Shown: positions 1 to 8,215 of the stretch, in pieces
Layout of the letters: each line of letters starts with the position of its first letter
How positions within the stretch are numbered: the stretch's first letter is position 1
Source of the DNA: an uncultured Granulosicoccus sp.
GTDB lineage: Bacteria > Pseudomonadota > Gammaproteobacteria > Granulosicoccales > Granulosicoccaceae
Direction of reading: 5' to 3'
Length of the DNA: 64,000 bases
Assembly: GCA_947492525.1 (NCBI GenBank)
Contig: CANLNQ010000028.1
Span: forward strand, 28,263-92,262
Translations under genes and position numbers: made by a program
The notes under the pieces: generated by a model
Told to the model about the DNA's origin: nothing
The model's database searches: none
Seen by the model: only the letters and a program-made list of their open reading frames with translations

Positions 1-798
1 ACGGCCGCAGGATCGGCAGGGCAGGTTCTGTTTTCACCCATCGGTCAGATGTTCATCAACAACTTCGGCTGGCAGCAGGCGCTGGTCATGCTGGCGCTAC
101 TGGCACTGGTGTTAGTGCCGCTGGCGTGGATACTGCCTCATGGCGCCTCCGCCAATCAGGCACAGGACGAGCAGACACTGCAGGCGGCCCTGCACGAAGC
201 GCTGTCACATCGAGGCTTTGTATTGCTGACACTGGGCTTTTTCGTCTGCGGCTTCCACGTGGCGTTCATCACGGTCCATTTTCCCGCCTATGTGCGCGAT
301 ATCGGGCTGGATCCGAATATCGGCGCCTACAGTCTTGCATTGATTGGCCTGTTCAACATCGCAGGCTCCCTGTTGTCGGGAGTTGCCGGGCAACGCTTCA
401 GCATGAAATACAGCCTGAGCTTCATCTATACCGCTCGCGCTGTTGCCATCACGGCCTTGCTGATATTGCCCAAGACGCCTATTGTCGTACTGGTCTTTGC
501 TGCCGTGATGGGACTGCTCTGGCTATCCACCGTACCATTGACAACGGGCATCGTGGCACAGGTGTTCGGCACTCGTTATATGGGCACCTTGTTCGGTATC
601 GTGTTTCTGAGCCACCAGATCGGCAGCTTTATGGGTGTCTGGCTCGGGGGGAAGCTCTACGACAGCAGCGGCAGCTACGACAGCATGTGGATGGCCGGTG
701 TTGTATTGGGCTTGCTGGCTGCTGCGCTGCACATGCCGATCAACGAAATGCCCGTAGCCCGCCTGTCAGGCACAGTAACACCGAGGGTTACTGGCTGA
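1..798 (+). CDS. MFS transporter, C-terminal part (gene enters from the left edge)
   Basis: The reading frame is open from the first base of the window, so the 5' part lies outside; the ATG at 49 is internal. About 265 residues are visible. They hold roughly seven hydrophobic helices separated by a polar, charged loop around residues 55-70, as expected for the second half of a 12-helix major facilitator protein. A Gly-rich helix with the sequence SHQIGSFMGVWLGG followed by LYDSSGSYDSMW resembles the last helices of OFA- and monocarboxylate-type MFS porters. The family moves small solutes across the inner membrane; nothing here identifies the substrate. No terminator-like hairpin is evident after the stop. 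Confidence 0.8.
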   Translation, partial: TAAGSAGQVLFSPIGQMFINNFGWQQALVMLALLALVLVPLAWILPHGASANQAQDEQTLQAALHEALSHRGFVLLTLGFFVCGFHVAFITVHFPAYVRDIGLDPNIGAYSLALIGLFNIAGSLLSGVAGQRFSMKYSLSFIYTARAVAITALLILPKTPIVVLVFAAVMGLLWLSTVPLTTGIVAQVFGTRYMGTLFGIVFLSHQIGSFMGVWLGGKLYDSSGSYDSMWMAGVVLGLLAAALHMPINEMPVARLSGTVTPRVTG

Positions 799-1057
799 AT
801 GAGAGGAGGGCGGCTACTGGCTGAGCTGTTTGAAAGCTGGCTGACCTGTTTGAAGATAGGGCCGACGGGCCGGCCCGGTTCACCGCGCCCGTCTGGTCGT
901 TTCCGTCTTGACCTTTGCGTTTTGCCGTTTCCTTCTTATCCGGTACGGTTCATCACGTTCGGGTCATCCCGCTTGCCTGAGGAATAACCCTTACCGCCTT
1001 GTCGAGGAGGAACGACCTGTCCTGCCTGGTCAAGTGAGACTGCCAGCCTCGGGACAA

Positions 1058-1240
1058 TCAGGATTTCGGGCCGAGAAGAAACCAGGCAATGAGTCCGATG
1101 ACCGGCAGGAGCAGGACAATCAGTACCCAGACAAGCTTCTTCAGGGTGCTTGCTGTACTGCCAACAATCTTGATGACCGCGTAGATATCAAGTACGAAAA
1201 TGATAAAACCGAGAATACCGCCACCGAAGCCGATTTCCAT
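1058..1240 (-). CDS. Small PLDc_N-type membrane protein
   Basis: A 60-residue protein with two predicted membrane helices (about residues 7-25 and 36-56). Between and inside them lies the pattern IVGSTASTLKKLVWVLIVLL, followed by LPVIGLIAWFLLGPK. This is the signature of the PLDc_N (phospholipase D nuclease N-terminal) family, here as a stand-alone protein without the catalytic HKD domains. Such orphans are common in Proteobacteria and have no firm function. It is isolated, with about 220 bp of empty sequence on either side. Confidence 0.75.
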   Translation of the reverse strand: MEIGFGGGILGFIIFVLDIYAVIKIVGSTASTLKKLVWVLIVLLLPVIGLIAWFLLGPKS

Positions 1241-1465
1241 GCTGTTTCTCCTCTGAATGAATGACTGTGTTGTGAGGACAAAAGTCTAAGGCCGATGGCA
1301 GGGGCAAACCGTGCATTGAAGAACATGCACATCGGACGTCAGTTGTGTCAGCGCACCAGCCAGACCTGACTCAGCAGATTCTCCAGTGGTGTTGAATTCG
1401 CAACAGCCGTGCTGGCCGGAGCCTGCATACGATCATCATGACTCGAGAACAAGACAAAACCGGTA

Positions 1466-1945
1466 TCAAGCTAGCGGTTCGGCCGTCACGATCACACCAT
1501 CGGTATCCGTGTACACGTAATCGCCCGGTTTGAAGTTGATGCCTCCGAATGACAGGGAGACATCACGCTCGCCCTGCGTGACGGGAATGTATTTTCGGGA
1601 GCAGGTACCCAGGGCGTACAGTGCCACTGGAATGTCCTTGATCTGAAACGTGTCTCTGACATAGCCGTTGACGATGATCCCGGTGTAGCCACTTGCCTGC
1701 GCAAATTTCATCAGGTTCTCACCGACGATGGCGTAATAGGCTTGATCAGCATCCACGACCACGACCTTTCCTTGCCCGTCTTCATCTCTCAGAAGCGTGA
1801 TGAGATCGCTGTTGTTGCGATCCAGTCGGATCGTCACCACCTCACCCTGAGCCATGGTTGCGCCACCATAATTGGCGTAACCCGGGCCCAGCACAGACAC
1901 CTTGTCAGGGTGGGCGTCGCAAAAATCTGCAGTAAAGTCGGCCAT
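1466..1945 (-). CDS. RraA-like / HMG-aldolase-family protein
   Basis: A 159-residue protein aligning along its full length with RraA. The conserved core GYTGIIVNGYVRDT (about residues 87-100) carries the Arg-Asp pair of the family, and the C-terminus has the usual F-x-G-x-x-F-x-P-G-D-Y-V pattern. RraA of E. coli binds RNase E and restrains it; other members are divalent-metal 4-hydroxy-4-methyl-2-oxoglutarate/oxaloacetate aldolases. Length and termini fit the RraA branch, but sequence alone does not separate the two roles. It is transcribed alone, away from the esterase gene at 2048-3376 on the same strand. Confidence 0.8.
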   Translation of the reverse strand: MADFTADFCDAHPDKVSVLGPGYANYGGATMAQGEVVTIRLDRNNSDLITLLRDEDGQGKVVVVDADQAYYAIVGENLMKFAQASGYTGIIVNGYVRDTFQIKDIPVALYALGTCSRKYIPVTQGERDVSLSFGGINFKPGDYVYTDTDGVIVTAEPLA

Positions 1946-2047
1946 GCTGTGCTCTCTGGAAGGGGAAACAGACCCGCTGCATGCGGGTTCCAGCGCGAGA
2001 TTCTATCATCTGGCTTCGAACTTCTACAGCGCTGCGAGCGTGCGGAC

Positions 2048-3376
2048 TCACGACTGACAAGGCGTGGTTGAATAATCGCCTTCCGGGCTTTCAAACAGCG
2101 TCGTGCCATCGAAAAAGCCGCCGATCGCATCGCCGGAACCGACCGCACACAGTGAGAAAAGCCCGCAGAACTCTGCACGACTCTCCACGAAGTGCGTCCA
2201 GTTGGCGGTCGAATGGCGAACGCAATACTCGCCGGGATCGGGATCGGGATCGGGATCGGGATCGGGATCGGGATCGGGATCGGGATCGGGATCGGGATCG
2301 GGATCGGGATCAGGATCAGGATCAGGATCAGGATCAGGGTCACCCATCAAGGGTGCACCGAGTCGGTCTGCCATGCCTGCGACAGCGGCCATCTGCCGAC
2401 CACTGCGCAAGGCATAGTCCGGATCATCGTAGCCCCACCAATCCCAACATCCGTTCGGATTGCCACCCAGGGGATTGCTCGAAGAAGCAGTAACGCTATG
2501 CGCCTGGGGGTAGAGCACCACCATGTTGTTCGTCTCGGCCCATCGATTGTATCCCGTGGTACGGGCATACAGATCGCCGATCTGATCCGGTGTCTGCTGG
2601 CAGCCGTGAAACGCGATATGCAGCTTGCAGGTATCGCCCGCCGCACAGTTTGCCGGCACATACACGAAACCCAGTTGATCCATACCATGAGCTTCCGAAT
2701 TCGCCAGGAACTCATCCTGCTCGAAAACATGCAGATGATTGGCATCGGGGGTACCGGCTGCATTCAGCTCACCGTATAACCACGTCAGGATGTCCCCGGC
2801 CTGATCGATTCCGCAGTCATTGATGAAATCCGGCTGGGTCACACCACAGCTGTTCTGCGCACCTTCAGCAAGAAACGCATGGCCAGCCGGAACGTCTGTC
2901 ACATAGCGAATGTTCTCGGCCGATACACCCGCCCCCAGATAGAAATCGCGTGCCGCCTCCATCACCGGAGGGGTAACTGTATTGTCTGCCGTACCGCTGA
3001 AAAGATAGAGCCGATCAGTCTGCAAACCGCTCAGCGCATCGATGGTTTCATTCTCGGCAAAGGATCGAGCCGATTGCAGCAATGCGGCCTCATCGGGGCC
3101 ACCGGGCTGAGTCTGCATACACTGGTTCAACGCAGTCAGCACACTCCCACGTGCGCAGTAGTAGGGACCACCCGCCACCACACCAGCTCCGGCGATCTTC
3201 CGGGAAAAGGCCACATGAACCTGTACCGCCATATAGGCACCACTGGACAAACCCGAGACAGTCGTGCCGCTGCCGTCCAGCACCAGCTCCGGGAGAGGCT
3301 GTGCGAGCGCAGTCCCGGCCAATGCCGCGGTGAAGGCAATCATCGTTCGAGCGCTTGTCGATCGCATTCTGTCCAT
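2048..3376 (-). CDS. Secreted PHB-depolymerase-like esterase with Asp-Pro linker
   Basis: A 442-residue protein starting with a signal peptide (cleavage likely after ALAQ, about residue 26). The lipase box GLSSG places the catalytic serine at residue 44. The later motifs VPAGHAF and FHGCQQT are typical of extracellular poly(3-hydroxybutyrate) depolymerases. The catalytic domain ends near residue 345. It is followed by 18 consecutive Asp-Pro pairs and a Cys-rich tail of about 60 residues (CVRHSTANWTHFVESRAEFC) that resembles the small C-terminal domain of these depolymerases. The protein is probably exported to hydrolyse polyester or short esters. Polymer specificity is inferred from family resemblance only. 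Confidence 0.8.
   Translation of the reverse strand: MDRMRSTSARTMIAFTAALAGTALAQPLPELVLDGSGTTVSGLSSGAYMAVQVHVAFSRKIAGAGVVAGGPYYCARGSVLTALNQCMQTQPGGPDEAALLQSARSFAENETIDALSGLQTDRLYLFSGTADNTVTPPVMEAARDFYLGAGVSAENIRYVTDVPAGHAFLAEGAQNSCGVTQPDFINDCGIDQAGDILTWLYGELNAAGTPDANHLHVFEQDEFLANSEAHGMDQLGFVYVPANCAAGDTCKLHIAFHGCQQTPDQIGDLYARTTGYNRWAETNNMVVLYPQAHSVTASSSNPLGGNPNGCWDWWGYDDPDYALRSGRQMAAVAGMADRLGAPLMGDPDPDPDPDPDPDPDPDPDPDPDPDPDPDPDPDPDPGEYCVRHSTANWTHFVESRAEFCGLFSLCAVGSGDAIGGFFDGTTLFESPEGDYSTTPCQS
2234..2341 (-). repeat. 18-unit hexamer microsatellite coding (Asp-Pro)18
   Basis: On the plus strand 13 perfect copies of GGGATC (2234-2311) are followed by four AGGATC (2312-2335) and one AGGGTC. Read on the minus strand, every unit is Asp-Pro. 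Third-position variants are grouped at one end, so the perfect copies look like recent slippage expansion. Changes in copy number would stay in frame and only alter linker length. Confidence 0.95.
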
Positions 3377-3739
3377 TCACCCGTCCTTCAAGGGAAGTGT
3401 GTGGCGACAATTTTTTAGCACAGTCTGCCGTGGCAAACAAGCGTCGCGGCTCTGATCTGCGGGAAATGACACTTCTGGACAGGATCATCCGTCGACCCTT
3501 GATACTACAAATATGGCACTGTATCAGTGCATCCTGCATGAATGATGTATCAATGGGCTGATAGTGAAAGGCCTGCCCGGAGATTGACTAGCCATTGGTC
3601 GAAACCTCTGCTCACCCCGTTGTTTGACGGTGAAAGCCCGTGTTAGCTTGCACTCATTCCAATGTTCTTGCTGCCGGGGTGCTGGGTGCCTGGTCAAGGA
3701 ACTGACGGCCTGTTCATCAGCGCAATCGAAAGGTGGGAC
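3377..3739. other. Intergenic region between divergent genes, 363 bp
   Basis: This holds the promoter sides of the esterase gene (minus) and of the small gene at 3740 (plus). A TTGACG element near 3625, followed about 17 bp later by TTAGCT, could be a weak promoter for the plus-strand gene. I see no convincing ORF, RNA gene or strong palindrome. An ATG at 3662 is in frame with the downstream gene, but the extra 26 residues look non-coding. Confidence 0.4.
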
Positions 3740-4171
3740 ATGTCCGGCAACTACATGCTGAATCCCTGGTCGACCGAGTTCTGGCAGCAGTTTCTGAATC
3801 ATCCTGTGAGTGGGGAAGTCGATCAGGAAATTCTGCCGAGCTGGTTCTCGACCAACATCACGGTGACCGGCTTGGGCGAGCCTGAGCTGGAGCAGAAGAT
3901 CGTCACGCAAGTGGCCACCTATGGAAAACAGCTGGGTGAATTGACCGAAGTCGTGCTGGCACTGGCCGAGGCCAGCCACCTCTCAGGCAACGAAGCTCTG
4001 CAGGAACTGCGATCGATTGCAGAACGGATCGAACAGACAAAGCAGGCCCACCGCATGTCCGTGCAACAACGTGCCGAGCGCGCACTGCAGGACTTGGCAG
4101 AGTCCGACCCGGAAGGACTGTCACGACTTATTGCCTCGTTTCAGACGACTTGCGTGATTCACGATCCGTGA
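3740..4171 (+). CDS. Small helical cytosolic protein, possibly phasin-like
   Basis: I chose the ATG at 3740 (MSGNYMLNPW), giving 143 residues; it is preceded by purines and begins the conserved part. The N-terminus has the aromatic motif NPWSTEFWQQFLNHPVSG. Residues 45-140 are predicted to be long amphipathic helices rich in Glu, Gln, Leu and Ala (two heptad-like stretches), ending in AESDPEGLSRLIASFQ. There is no signal peptide or membrane segment. The helical build and a neighbour resembling a PHB depolymerase recall polyhydroxyalkanoate granule proteins (phasins), but I cannot assign the family. A shortened, decayed paralogue lies at 24366-24492. Confidence 0.6.
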   Translation: MSGNYMLNPWSTEFWQQFLNHPVSGEVDQEILPSWFSTNITVTGLGEPELEQKIVTQVATYGKQLGELTEVVLALAEASHLSGNEALQELRSIAERIEQTKQAHRMSVQQRAERALQDLAESDPEGLSRLIASFQTTCVIHDP

Positions 4172-4228
4172 TTCACATTCACTGAAGCAACAAGACTGTG
4201 CAGATCGGGCCTGCAGGCACAGGGCGCC

Positions 4229-4254
4229 ATTGCCGGTAGAAGGAAGCCGGCAAT
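4229..4254. terminator. Hairpin between convergent genes
   Basis: An 8-bp perfect stem, ATTGCCGG / CCGGCAAT, closes a 10-nt loop. It sits between the stop of the plus-strand gene (4171) and the stop of the minus-strand oxidoreductase (4280), so it may serve both. It has no clear T-run. Confidence 0.4.
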
Positions 4255-4279
4255 TTCCGGCCCGCCCCGCAGGCGAGTC

Positions 4280-5365
4280 TCAGGAGTGTCCCAGCAGCTT
4301 TCTGTATTTGCGCACGAACAGATCCTCACCCTTCAACTTCCGTGTCAGCAGATCACCCACGCTCATGAAACCGAGAAAGGAGTTGCCGCGTTTCGGCCCG
4401 AGCGGCACGATGATCGGGGCTTTGCTGCCCCATGGAGCATGGGGCTTCATCTGCTCGATCGATTTACCCGTGCCGAGGCCCAGCAAGGTCCGTTTCAGCC
4501 AGGGCAACTGGCGACTGGTGGCAACGATGGTCATTGCGTCACCGGCATCTGCCACGTCGCCTGCGGCGAAGACATTGGGCAAGGAGGGCGAGGGCCGCAG
4601 CCAGGCGTCGACCTTGATGCGACCTGCCGAGCTGGATTCGGTCCCCGGCAGGGCCTGCAGCAGATCGGAATTGGCACGTGCGCCGAGTACCGGGAAAATC
4701 AGATCGAAATCATGCTCGGCCTCGTCCGCAAGCCGCAGGCTGCCCGCGTAGGGTTCGGTGAAGCTCTGCAGATTCTCCACCCTGTGCCCGAGAACCAGGC
4801 GCACGCCGGCCCGTTCGAGCTTGTTCGCCAGCGACGTGCCGAATGCCACCGGTTTGTCGGGGAACAGTCGATCCGGGGCGGATATCAGGGTGATCTGCTT
4901 GTCGGGCATCGCGTGGGCGATTTCACCGGCCAGTTCGGTACCGACGGCGCCGCCACCCACGATGGCAACCGTATTGGCGGCTGTCAGCCGTGCGTGAATG
5001 CGGGCACTTTCGGCGCGGAAAGCCGCGATGTCGTCGCCTTCGGGTTTGAAGGGAGTCGCATTGCCGGAGCCGGTGGCCACCACCACCTGATCGGCTGCGA
5101 TTCGGCTCCCGTCCTCCAGCGTCACGCCCGCCTCATCGACCGATACGGCACGGGCCTGCACCAGCCGGCCTCGGGTCAGCAGTTTGTCGTAGGGAATGAG
5201 TGCCCGGTCCATCACGGCCGGATCAACGACGCCGCGGATCATCGCCGGTGCGTGGACAAAGTGGCTGCGCGGTTCGATCAGCACCACGTCGGCTTGGGCA
5301 TCGAGGGATTTGGCAAGCTCGGCGCCGATATAGCCGCCGCCGACGATCGCGATCTGCTGGGTCAT
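4280..5365 (-). CDS. FAD-dependent NAD(P)H oxidoreductase (AIF/FSP1-like)
   Basis: A 361-residue pyridine nucleotide-disulphide-type reductase. The FAD-binding GGGYIG motif is at residues 8-13, the second Rossmann motif GGGAVG is near residue 155, and the FAD-closing motif VFAAGDVAD is near residue 275. There is no redox-active Cys-x4-Cys pair, which excludes the thioredoxin- or glutathione-reductase type. It fits instead with the AIF/FSP1 and type-2 NADH dehydrogenase-like group that passes electrons from NAD(P)H to quinones or other acceptors. It is divergent from a LysR regulator 108 bp away, the usual arrangement for a regulator and its target. Confidence 0.8.
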   Translation of the reverse strand: MTQQIAIVGGGYIGAELAKSLDAQADVVLIEPRSHFVHAPAMIRGVVDPAVMDRALIPYDKLLTRGRLVQARAVSVDEAGVTLEDGSRIAADQVVVATGSGNATPFKPEGDDIAAFRAESARIHARLTAANTVAIVGGGAVGTELAGEIAHAMPDKQITLISAPDRLFPDKPVAFGTSLANKLERAGVRLVLGHRVENLQSFTEPYAGSLRLADEAEHDFDLIFPVLGARANSDLLQALPGTESSSAGRIKVDAWLRPSPSLPNVFAAGDVADAGDAMTIVATSRQLPWLKRTLLGLGTGKSIEQMKPHAPWGSKAPIIVPLGPKRGNSFLGFMSVGDLLTRKLKGEDLFVRKYRKLLGHS

Positions 5366-5473
5366 AAATGTGTGTCTGTTTCCGGTTCAGGCGCCATTGT
5401 AGGGACACATCAACTACAATGATAATTATACTTTCCGATACTCTGCATAAGATCCTCTTAAGAAAAAGATTGA
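5366..5473. promoter_or_regulatory. Divergent control region, oxidoreductase / LysR
   Basis: A 108-bp AT-rich gap between two divergent genes. The segment around 5417-5432 (ACAATGATAATTATAC) gives a TATAAT hexamer on the minus strand (5430-5425) about 60 bp before the oxidoreductase start, and TATACT on the plus strand. The TGATAATTA core also resembles half of a Fur box, but without a second good half. LysR proteins usually bind such gaps at T-N11-A sites; I cannot choose one. Confidence 0.3.
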
Positions 5474-6373
5474 ATGAAACTCGATCAATTGAAGGTGCTG
5501 CGCGCCGTCGTCGAGACGGGCTCGGTCAAGGCAGCCTCCGAGCGATTGAACCGCACTCAGCCGGCGGTGAGCCAGGGACTCAAGGCGCTGGAGCAGCAGA
5601 CCGGCACAGAGCTGTTCGATCGTTCCGGATACCGGCTCGAACTGACACCCATCGGGCAGCGGGTTTATCTGCAATCGCTGCGCGTGCTGGCAGAGGCCGA
5701 GGATCTGACGCAGCTTGTACGCCATTTCGGGAGGGGTGAAGAGGAGACAATCACCATCGCCATCGATGCAGGCACTGATCTCGCTTTGTTGATGCCGGTG
5801 CTGAAGGCACTGCAAGCGCAATTTCCCGAGACGCGGGTGGTGCTGAAAACCGAATTGCTGTCGGGCGCCATCGGCGCACTGCATTCGGGCGAGGCCGCAC
5901 TCGCCATCGCCCCGATGCTGGCGGTAATGCTGGAGGAGGAGGGCTTCGACCACTTGCGCATTGGTCAGATCGTACTGCGCAACGTGGCCGCCCCGGTGAT
6001 GATCGACGCGATGGGCGCGCCGGAACGGCTGACTGAGTTGCGCCGCTTCACCCAGGTCATTGCCCGCGACAGCGGCCAGGCAGCCGGACTGTTCGACCGT
6101 GAACTCGGTGTCCAGAAGGGCCAGCGCCGCTGGTATGTCAGTGATCTGCAAACCAAGAAGGCCCTGCTGGTTGCCGGACTGGGCTGGGGGCGACTACCGG
6201 AGCACCTGATTGCCGCGGAGCTGGCCGCAGGCGTTCTGCGAGAAATTGACCTGCCACTGACACATCTGCCCTCGGAGGCGAAGATTTTCGCCTTCCGCCA
6301 GCCTCGCCCCGTCATCGGTCCGGTTGCCACAGCGCTGTGGGAAAGTCTGGAGGGGTATTCGGAGGACCGATAA
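5474..6373 (+). CDS. LysR-family transcriptional regulator
   Basis: A 299-residue protein. The N-terminal winged helix-turn-helix (residues 1-62) has the family pattern LKVLRAVVETGSVKAASERL, then QPAVSQGLKALEQQ. From about residue 90 it has a periplasmic-binding-like effector domain, ending near residue 290. Usual family length. It probably controls the divergent FAD oxidoreductase and itself. Whether it also affects the B12 operon starting 46 bp downstream of its stop is unknown; that operon could be partly transcribed by readthrough. Confidence 0.88.
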   Translation: MKLDQLKVLRAVVETGSVKAASERLNRTQPAVSQGLKALEQQTGTELFDRSGYRLELTPIGQRVYLQSLRVLAEAEDLTQLVRHFGRGEEETITIAIDAGTDLALLMPVLKALQAQFPETRVVLKTELLSGAIGALHSGEAALAIAPMLAVMLEEEGFDHLRIGQIVLRNVAAPVMIDAMGAPERLTELRRFTQVIARDSGQAAGLFDRELGVQKGQRRWYVSDLQTKKALLVAGLGWGRLPEHLIAAELAAGVLREIDLPLTHLPSEAKIFAFRQPRPVIGPVATALWESLEGYSEDR

Positions 6374-6419
6374 TTGGACTTTTGGTACTATGGCCGGCTG
6401 GATACAGGGCGCGTGGAAC

Positions 6420-6854
6420 ATGAAAGTCGTAACGGGGGTGATTGGCAATGATATTCACGTGGTTGCCAATCGATTGATGGACCTGTCGCTCACGGCGAGA
6501 GGCTACGAAGTGTTCAATCTGGGGGTGAATACCTATCTGGAGGAATTCTTTGACGCAGCCGTCGAGACCGGCGCCGAGATTCTGCTGATTTCCTCCCTCA
6601 ACGGTGAGGCGGAAGGCTGGGCCCGGGAGGTCAAGATGCTCAAGGCAAAATACAAGAGCCTCGACGACCTCATCATGATGATCGGCGGCAACCTTACCGT
6701 GGGTAGTGGCAATGCGGAGGCTATCGTCCCGCGCTACAAGAACTACGGTTTCGATCTCGTGTGCCACCAGGTGGACCTGAACACGGGACTGGACATGCTC
6801 GAAGACTATCTCAAGGCACACCCCCCACGCTCACAGGAAACCTCAGGCGCATGA
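6420..6854 (+). CDS. glmS: B12-binding sigma subunit of a glutamate-mutase-type enzyme
   Basis: A 144-residue stand-alone cobalamin-binding domain. The start at 6420 (MKVVTGVIGNDIHVV) matches the usual start of methylaspartate mutase S subunits. The lower-ligand motif is present as D11-x-H13 and is followed later by SSLNGEAEG and GGN. The Gly that usually closes D-x-H-x-x-G is Ala16 here. In this family the histidine replaces dimethylbenzimidazole as the cobalt ligand (base-off/His-on) and the adenosyl radical drives glutamate to 3-methylaspartate. It overlaps the next gene by 4 bp (ATGA), so the two are translationally coupled. Confidence 0.85.
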   Translation: MKVVTGVIGNDIHVVANRLMDLSLTARGYEVFNLGVNTYLEEFFDAAVETGAEILLISSLNGEAEGWAREVKMLKAKYKSLDDLIMMIGGNLTVGSGNAEAIVPRYKNYGFDLVCHQVDLNTGLDMLEDYLKAHPPRSQETSGA

Positions 6855-8215
6855 GCCAGCTACAGGAAGAACGGGAAATCATCCTCGGCAATGAAAATGT
6901 CGACGGCTTCGATTTCGATGAAGTCCGTGAATTTGTCAGGGGTGCCGACGAGAAGCTGTTCATTTCTCATCATTTTGCCAATCGGAAGAAGATGCTGGTA
7001 CAGCCTCGCGGCGGCTTCCCCACCTATGAAAAACAGTTCGCCCTGTACGAATTCTTCGTGGACGCCAATGTCGATGTACTACCGCTGACCATCGATTCCA
7101 ACACCCGGCTGAACGACTACACCACCGCCAAGAAGATGTTGCGCCTGAGTGAGGCCAACGAGGTGGACATGCTCAATGGTTACCCTCTGGTGAACCATGG
7201 CTACCGCACCACGCGCAAGATGATGACGCATTTCAACCACCCGGTCAGCCTGCGTCATGGCACCCCCGATGCCCGCCTGTTGATCGAGATTGCCATCGCC
7301 TCCGGTATTTTCGAGATCGAAGGCGGCCCCATCACGTATCTGTTGCCGTATTCCAAGAACTTCCCGCTGGACAAGGCCTTCCTGTACTGGAAATACGTGG
7401 AGCGTGTCTGTGCTGACTATTCCACGTTGAACAAGCCGATCAACCGCGAATCCTTCGGACCACTGACTGCAACACTGGTACCGCCATCCATCACGATCGT
7501 CATCCAGTTGCTGGAAATGCTGCTGTCGCTGGAAGAGGGCGTCAAATCGTTCTCCGTATCCTTTGCGCAGCAAGGCTCGATGATCCAGGATATCGTCACT
7601 GGCACCGTGACCCGAAAACTCGCCGATCACTACGCAGCTCAGATAGGCTGTGAAGATGCCACCATCAACCTGGTGTATCACCAGTGGATGGGCGCCTTCC
7701 CGACCAATCGCGATTCTGCCGATCAGTTGATCAACATGTCCACGGTCATTGCCTCGATGTGCGGCGCGGACAAGATCATCACCAAGACGCGGGAAGAGGC
7801 TGTCGGTATCCCCACCAAGGAAGCCAATGCCCAGACCGTGGCCAACACCCAATACACCTTGAGGATACTCAGCGGACTGCCTGCCATCGTGGATGAGCAT
7901 GAGGAAGAGATTCTGACCGCCGAGGTGCACGCGATCATGGAGGCCGTGTTCAATGACCCGGCTGATACGCTCTGGCGCAAGGTATTCAATTCGATCAAGA
8001 ACGGCATCATCGATGTACCGTTCTCGCCGCACATCATCAACCACAACAAGATGATCACCATCCGTGATGCCCAGAAGAACATCCGTATCATCGAACGCGG
8101 CAATGTACCGATACCCGATCACTGTTTTGCCTATGAAAAATCGTGCTGCGATCTGGACAAGGACACTACCAGCATCGTCAATGACATCATCCACGATATA
8201 GGAATCATGCAGTGA
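6851..8215 (+). CDS. glmE: Glutamate mutase epsilon subunit (TIM barrel) homologue
   Basis: A 454-residue catalytic subunit. The substrate-carboxylate arginines known in Clostridium cochlearium GlmE (R66, R100, R149) have matching positions R53 (in QPRGGF), R86 (in IDSNTRLN) and R135 (in RHGTPDAR). The active-site Glu and the two tyrosines match E157, Y163 and Y167, with the same spacing. Other conserved blocks are LLNG-like MLNGYPLVNHG, NRESFGPLTATLVPP and VYHQWMGAFP. I aligned these from memory of the family. The intact arginine set argues for a dicarboxylic amino acid substrate such as glutamate. Family length is about 480 residues; this one is slightly short at the C-terminus. Confidence 0.85.
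   Translation: MSQLQEEREIILGNENVDGFDFDEVREFVRGADEKLFISHHFANRKKMLVQPRGGFPTYEKQFALYEFFVDANVDVLPLTIDSNTRLNDYTTAKKMLRLSEANEVDMLNGYPLVNHGYRTTRKMMTHFNHPVSLRHGTPDARLLIEIAIASGIFEIEGGPITYLLPYSKNFPLDKAFLYWKYVERVCADYSTLNKPINRESFGPLTATLVPPSITIVIQLLEMLLSLEEGVKSFSVSFAQQGSMIQDIVTGTVTRKLADHYAAQIGCEDATINLVYHQWMGAFPTNRDSADQLINMSTVIASMCGADKIITKTREEAVGIPTKEANAQTVANTQYTLRILSGLPAIVDEHEEEILTAEVHAIMEAVFNDPADTLWRKVFNSIKNGIIDVPFSPHIINHNKMITIRDAQKNIRIIERGNVPIPDHCFAYEKSCCDLDKDTTSIVNDIIHDIGIMQ

Noticed and set aside
1834..2493. Ile-Pro, Arg-Asp and Gly-Ser repeat proteins in the other frames of the GGGATC array
   Set aside because: Products of the microsatellite read in wrong frames; only the Asp-Pro frame is joined to real domains.
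3662..3739. Extended start for the small helical protein
   Set aside because: The extra residues (MFLLPGCWVPGQ...) look random; the paralogous relic at 24366 begins near the conserved NPW/HSW motif, supporting the later start.
4286..5422. A 378-codon open frame on the plus strand opposite the FAD oxidoreductase
   Set aside because: It is the antisense shadow of a GC-rich gene; the minus-strand product has clear FAD and NAD motifs, this one has none.
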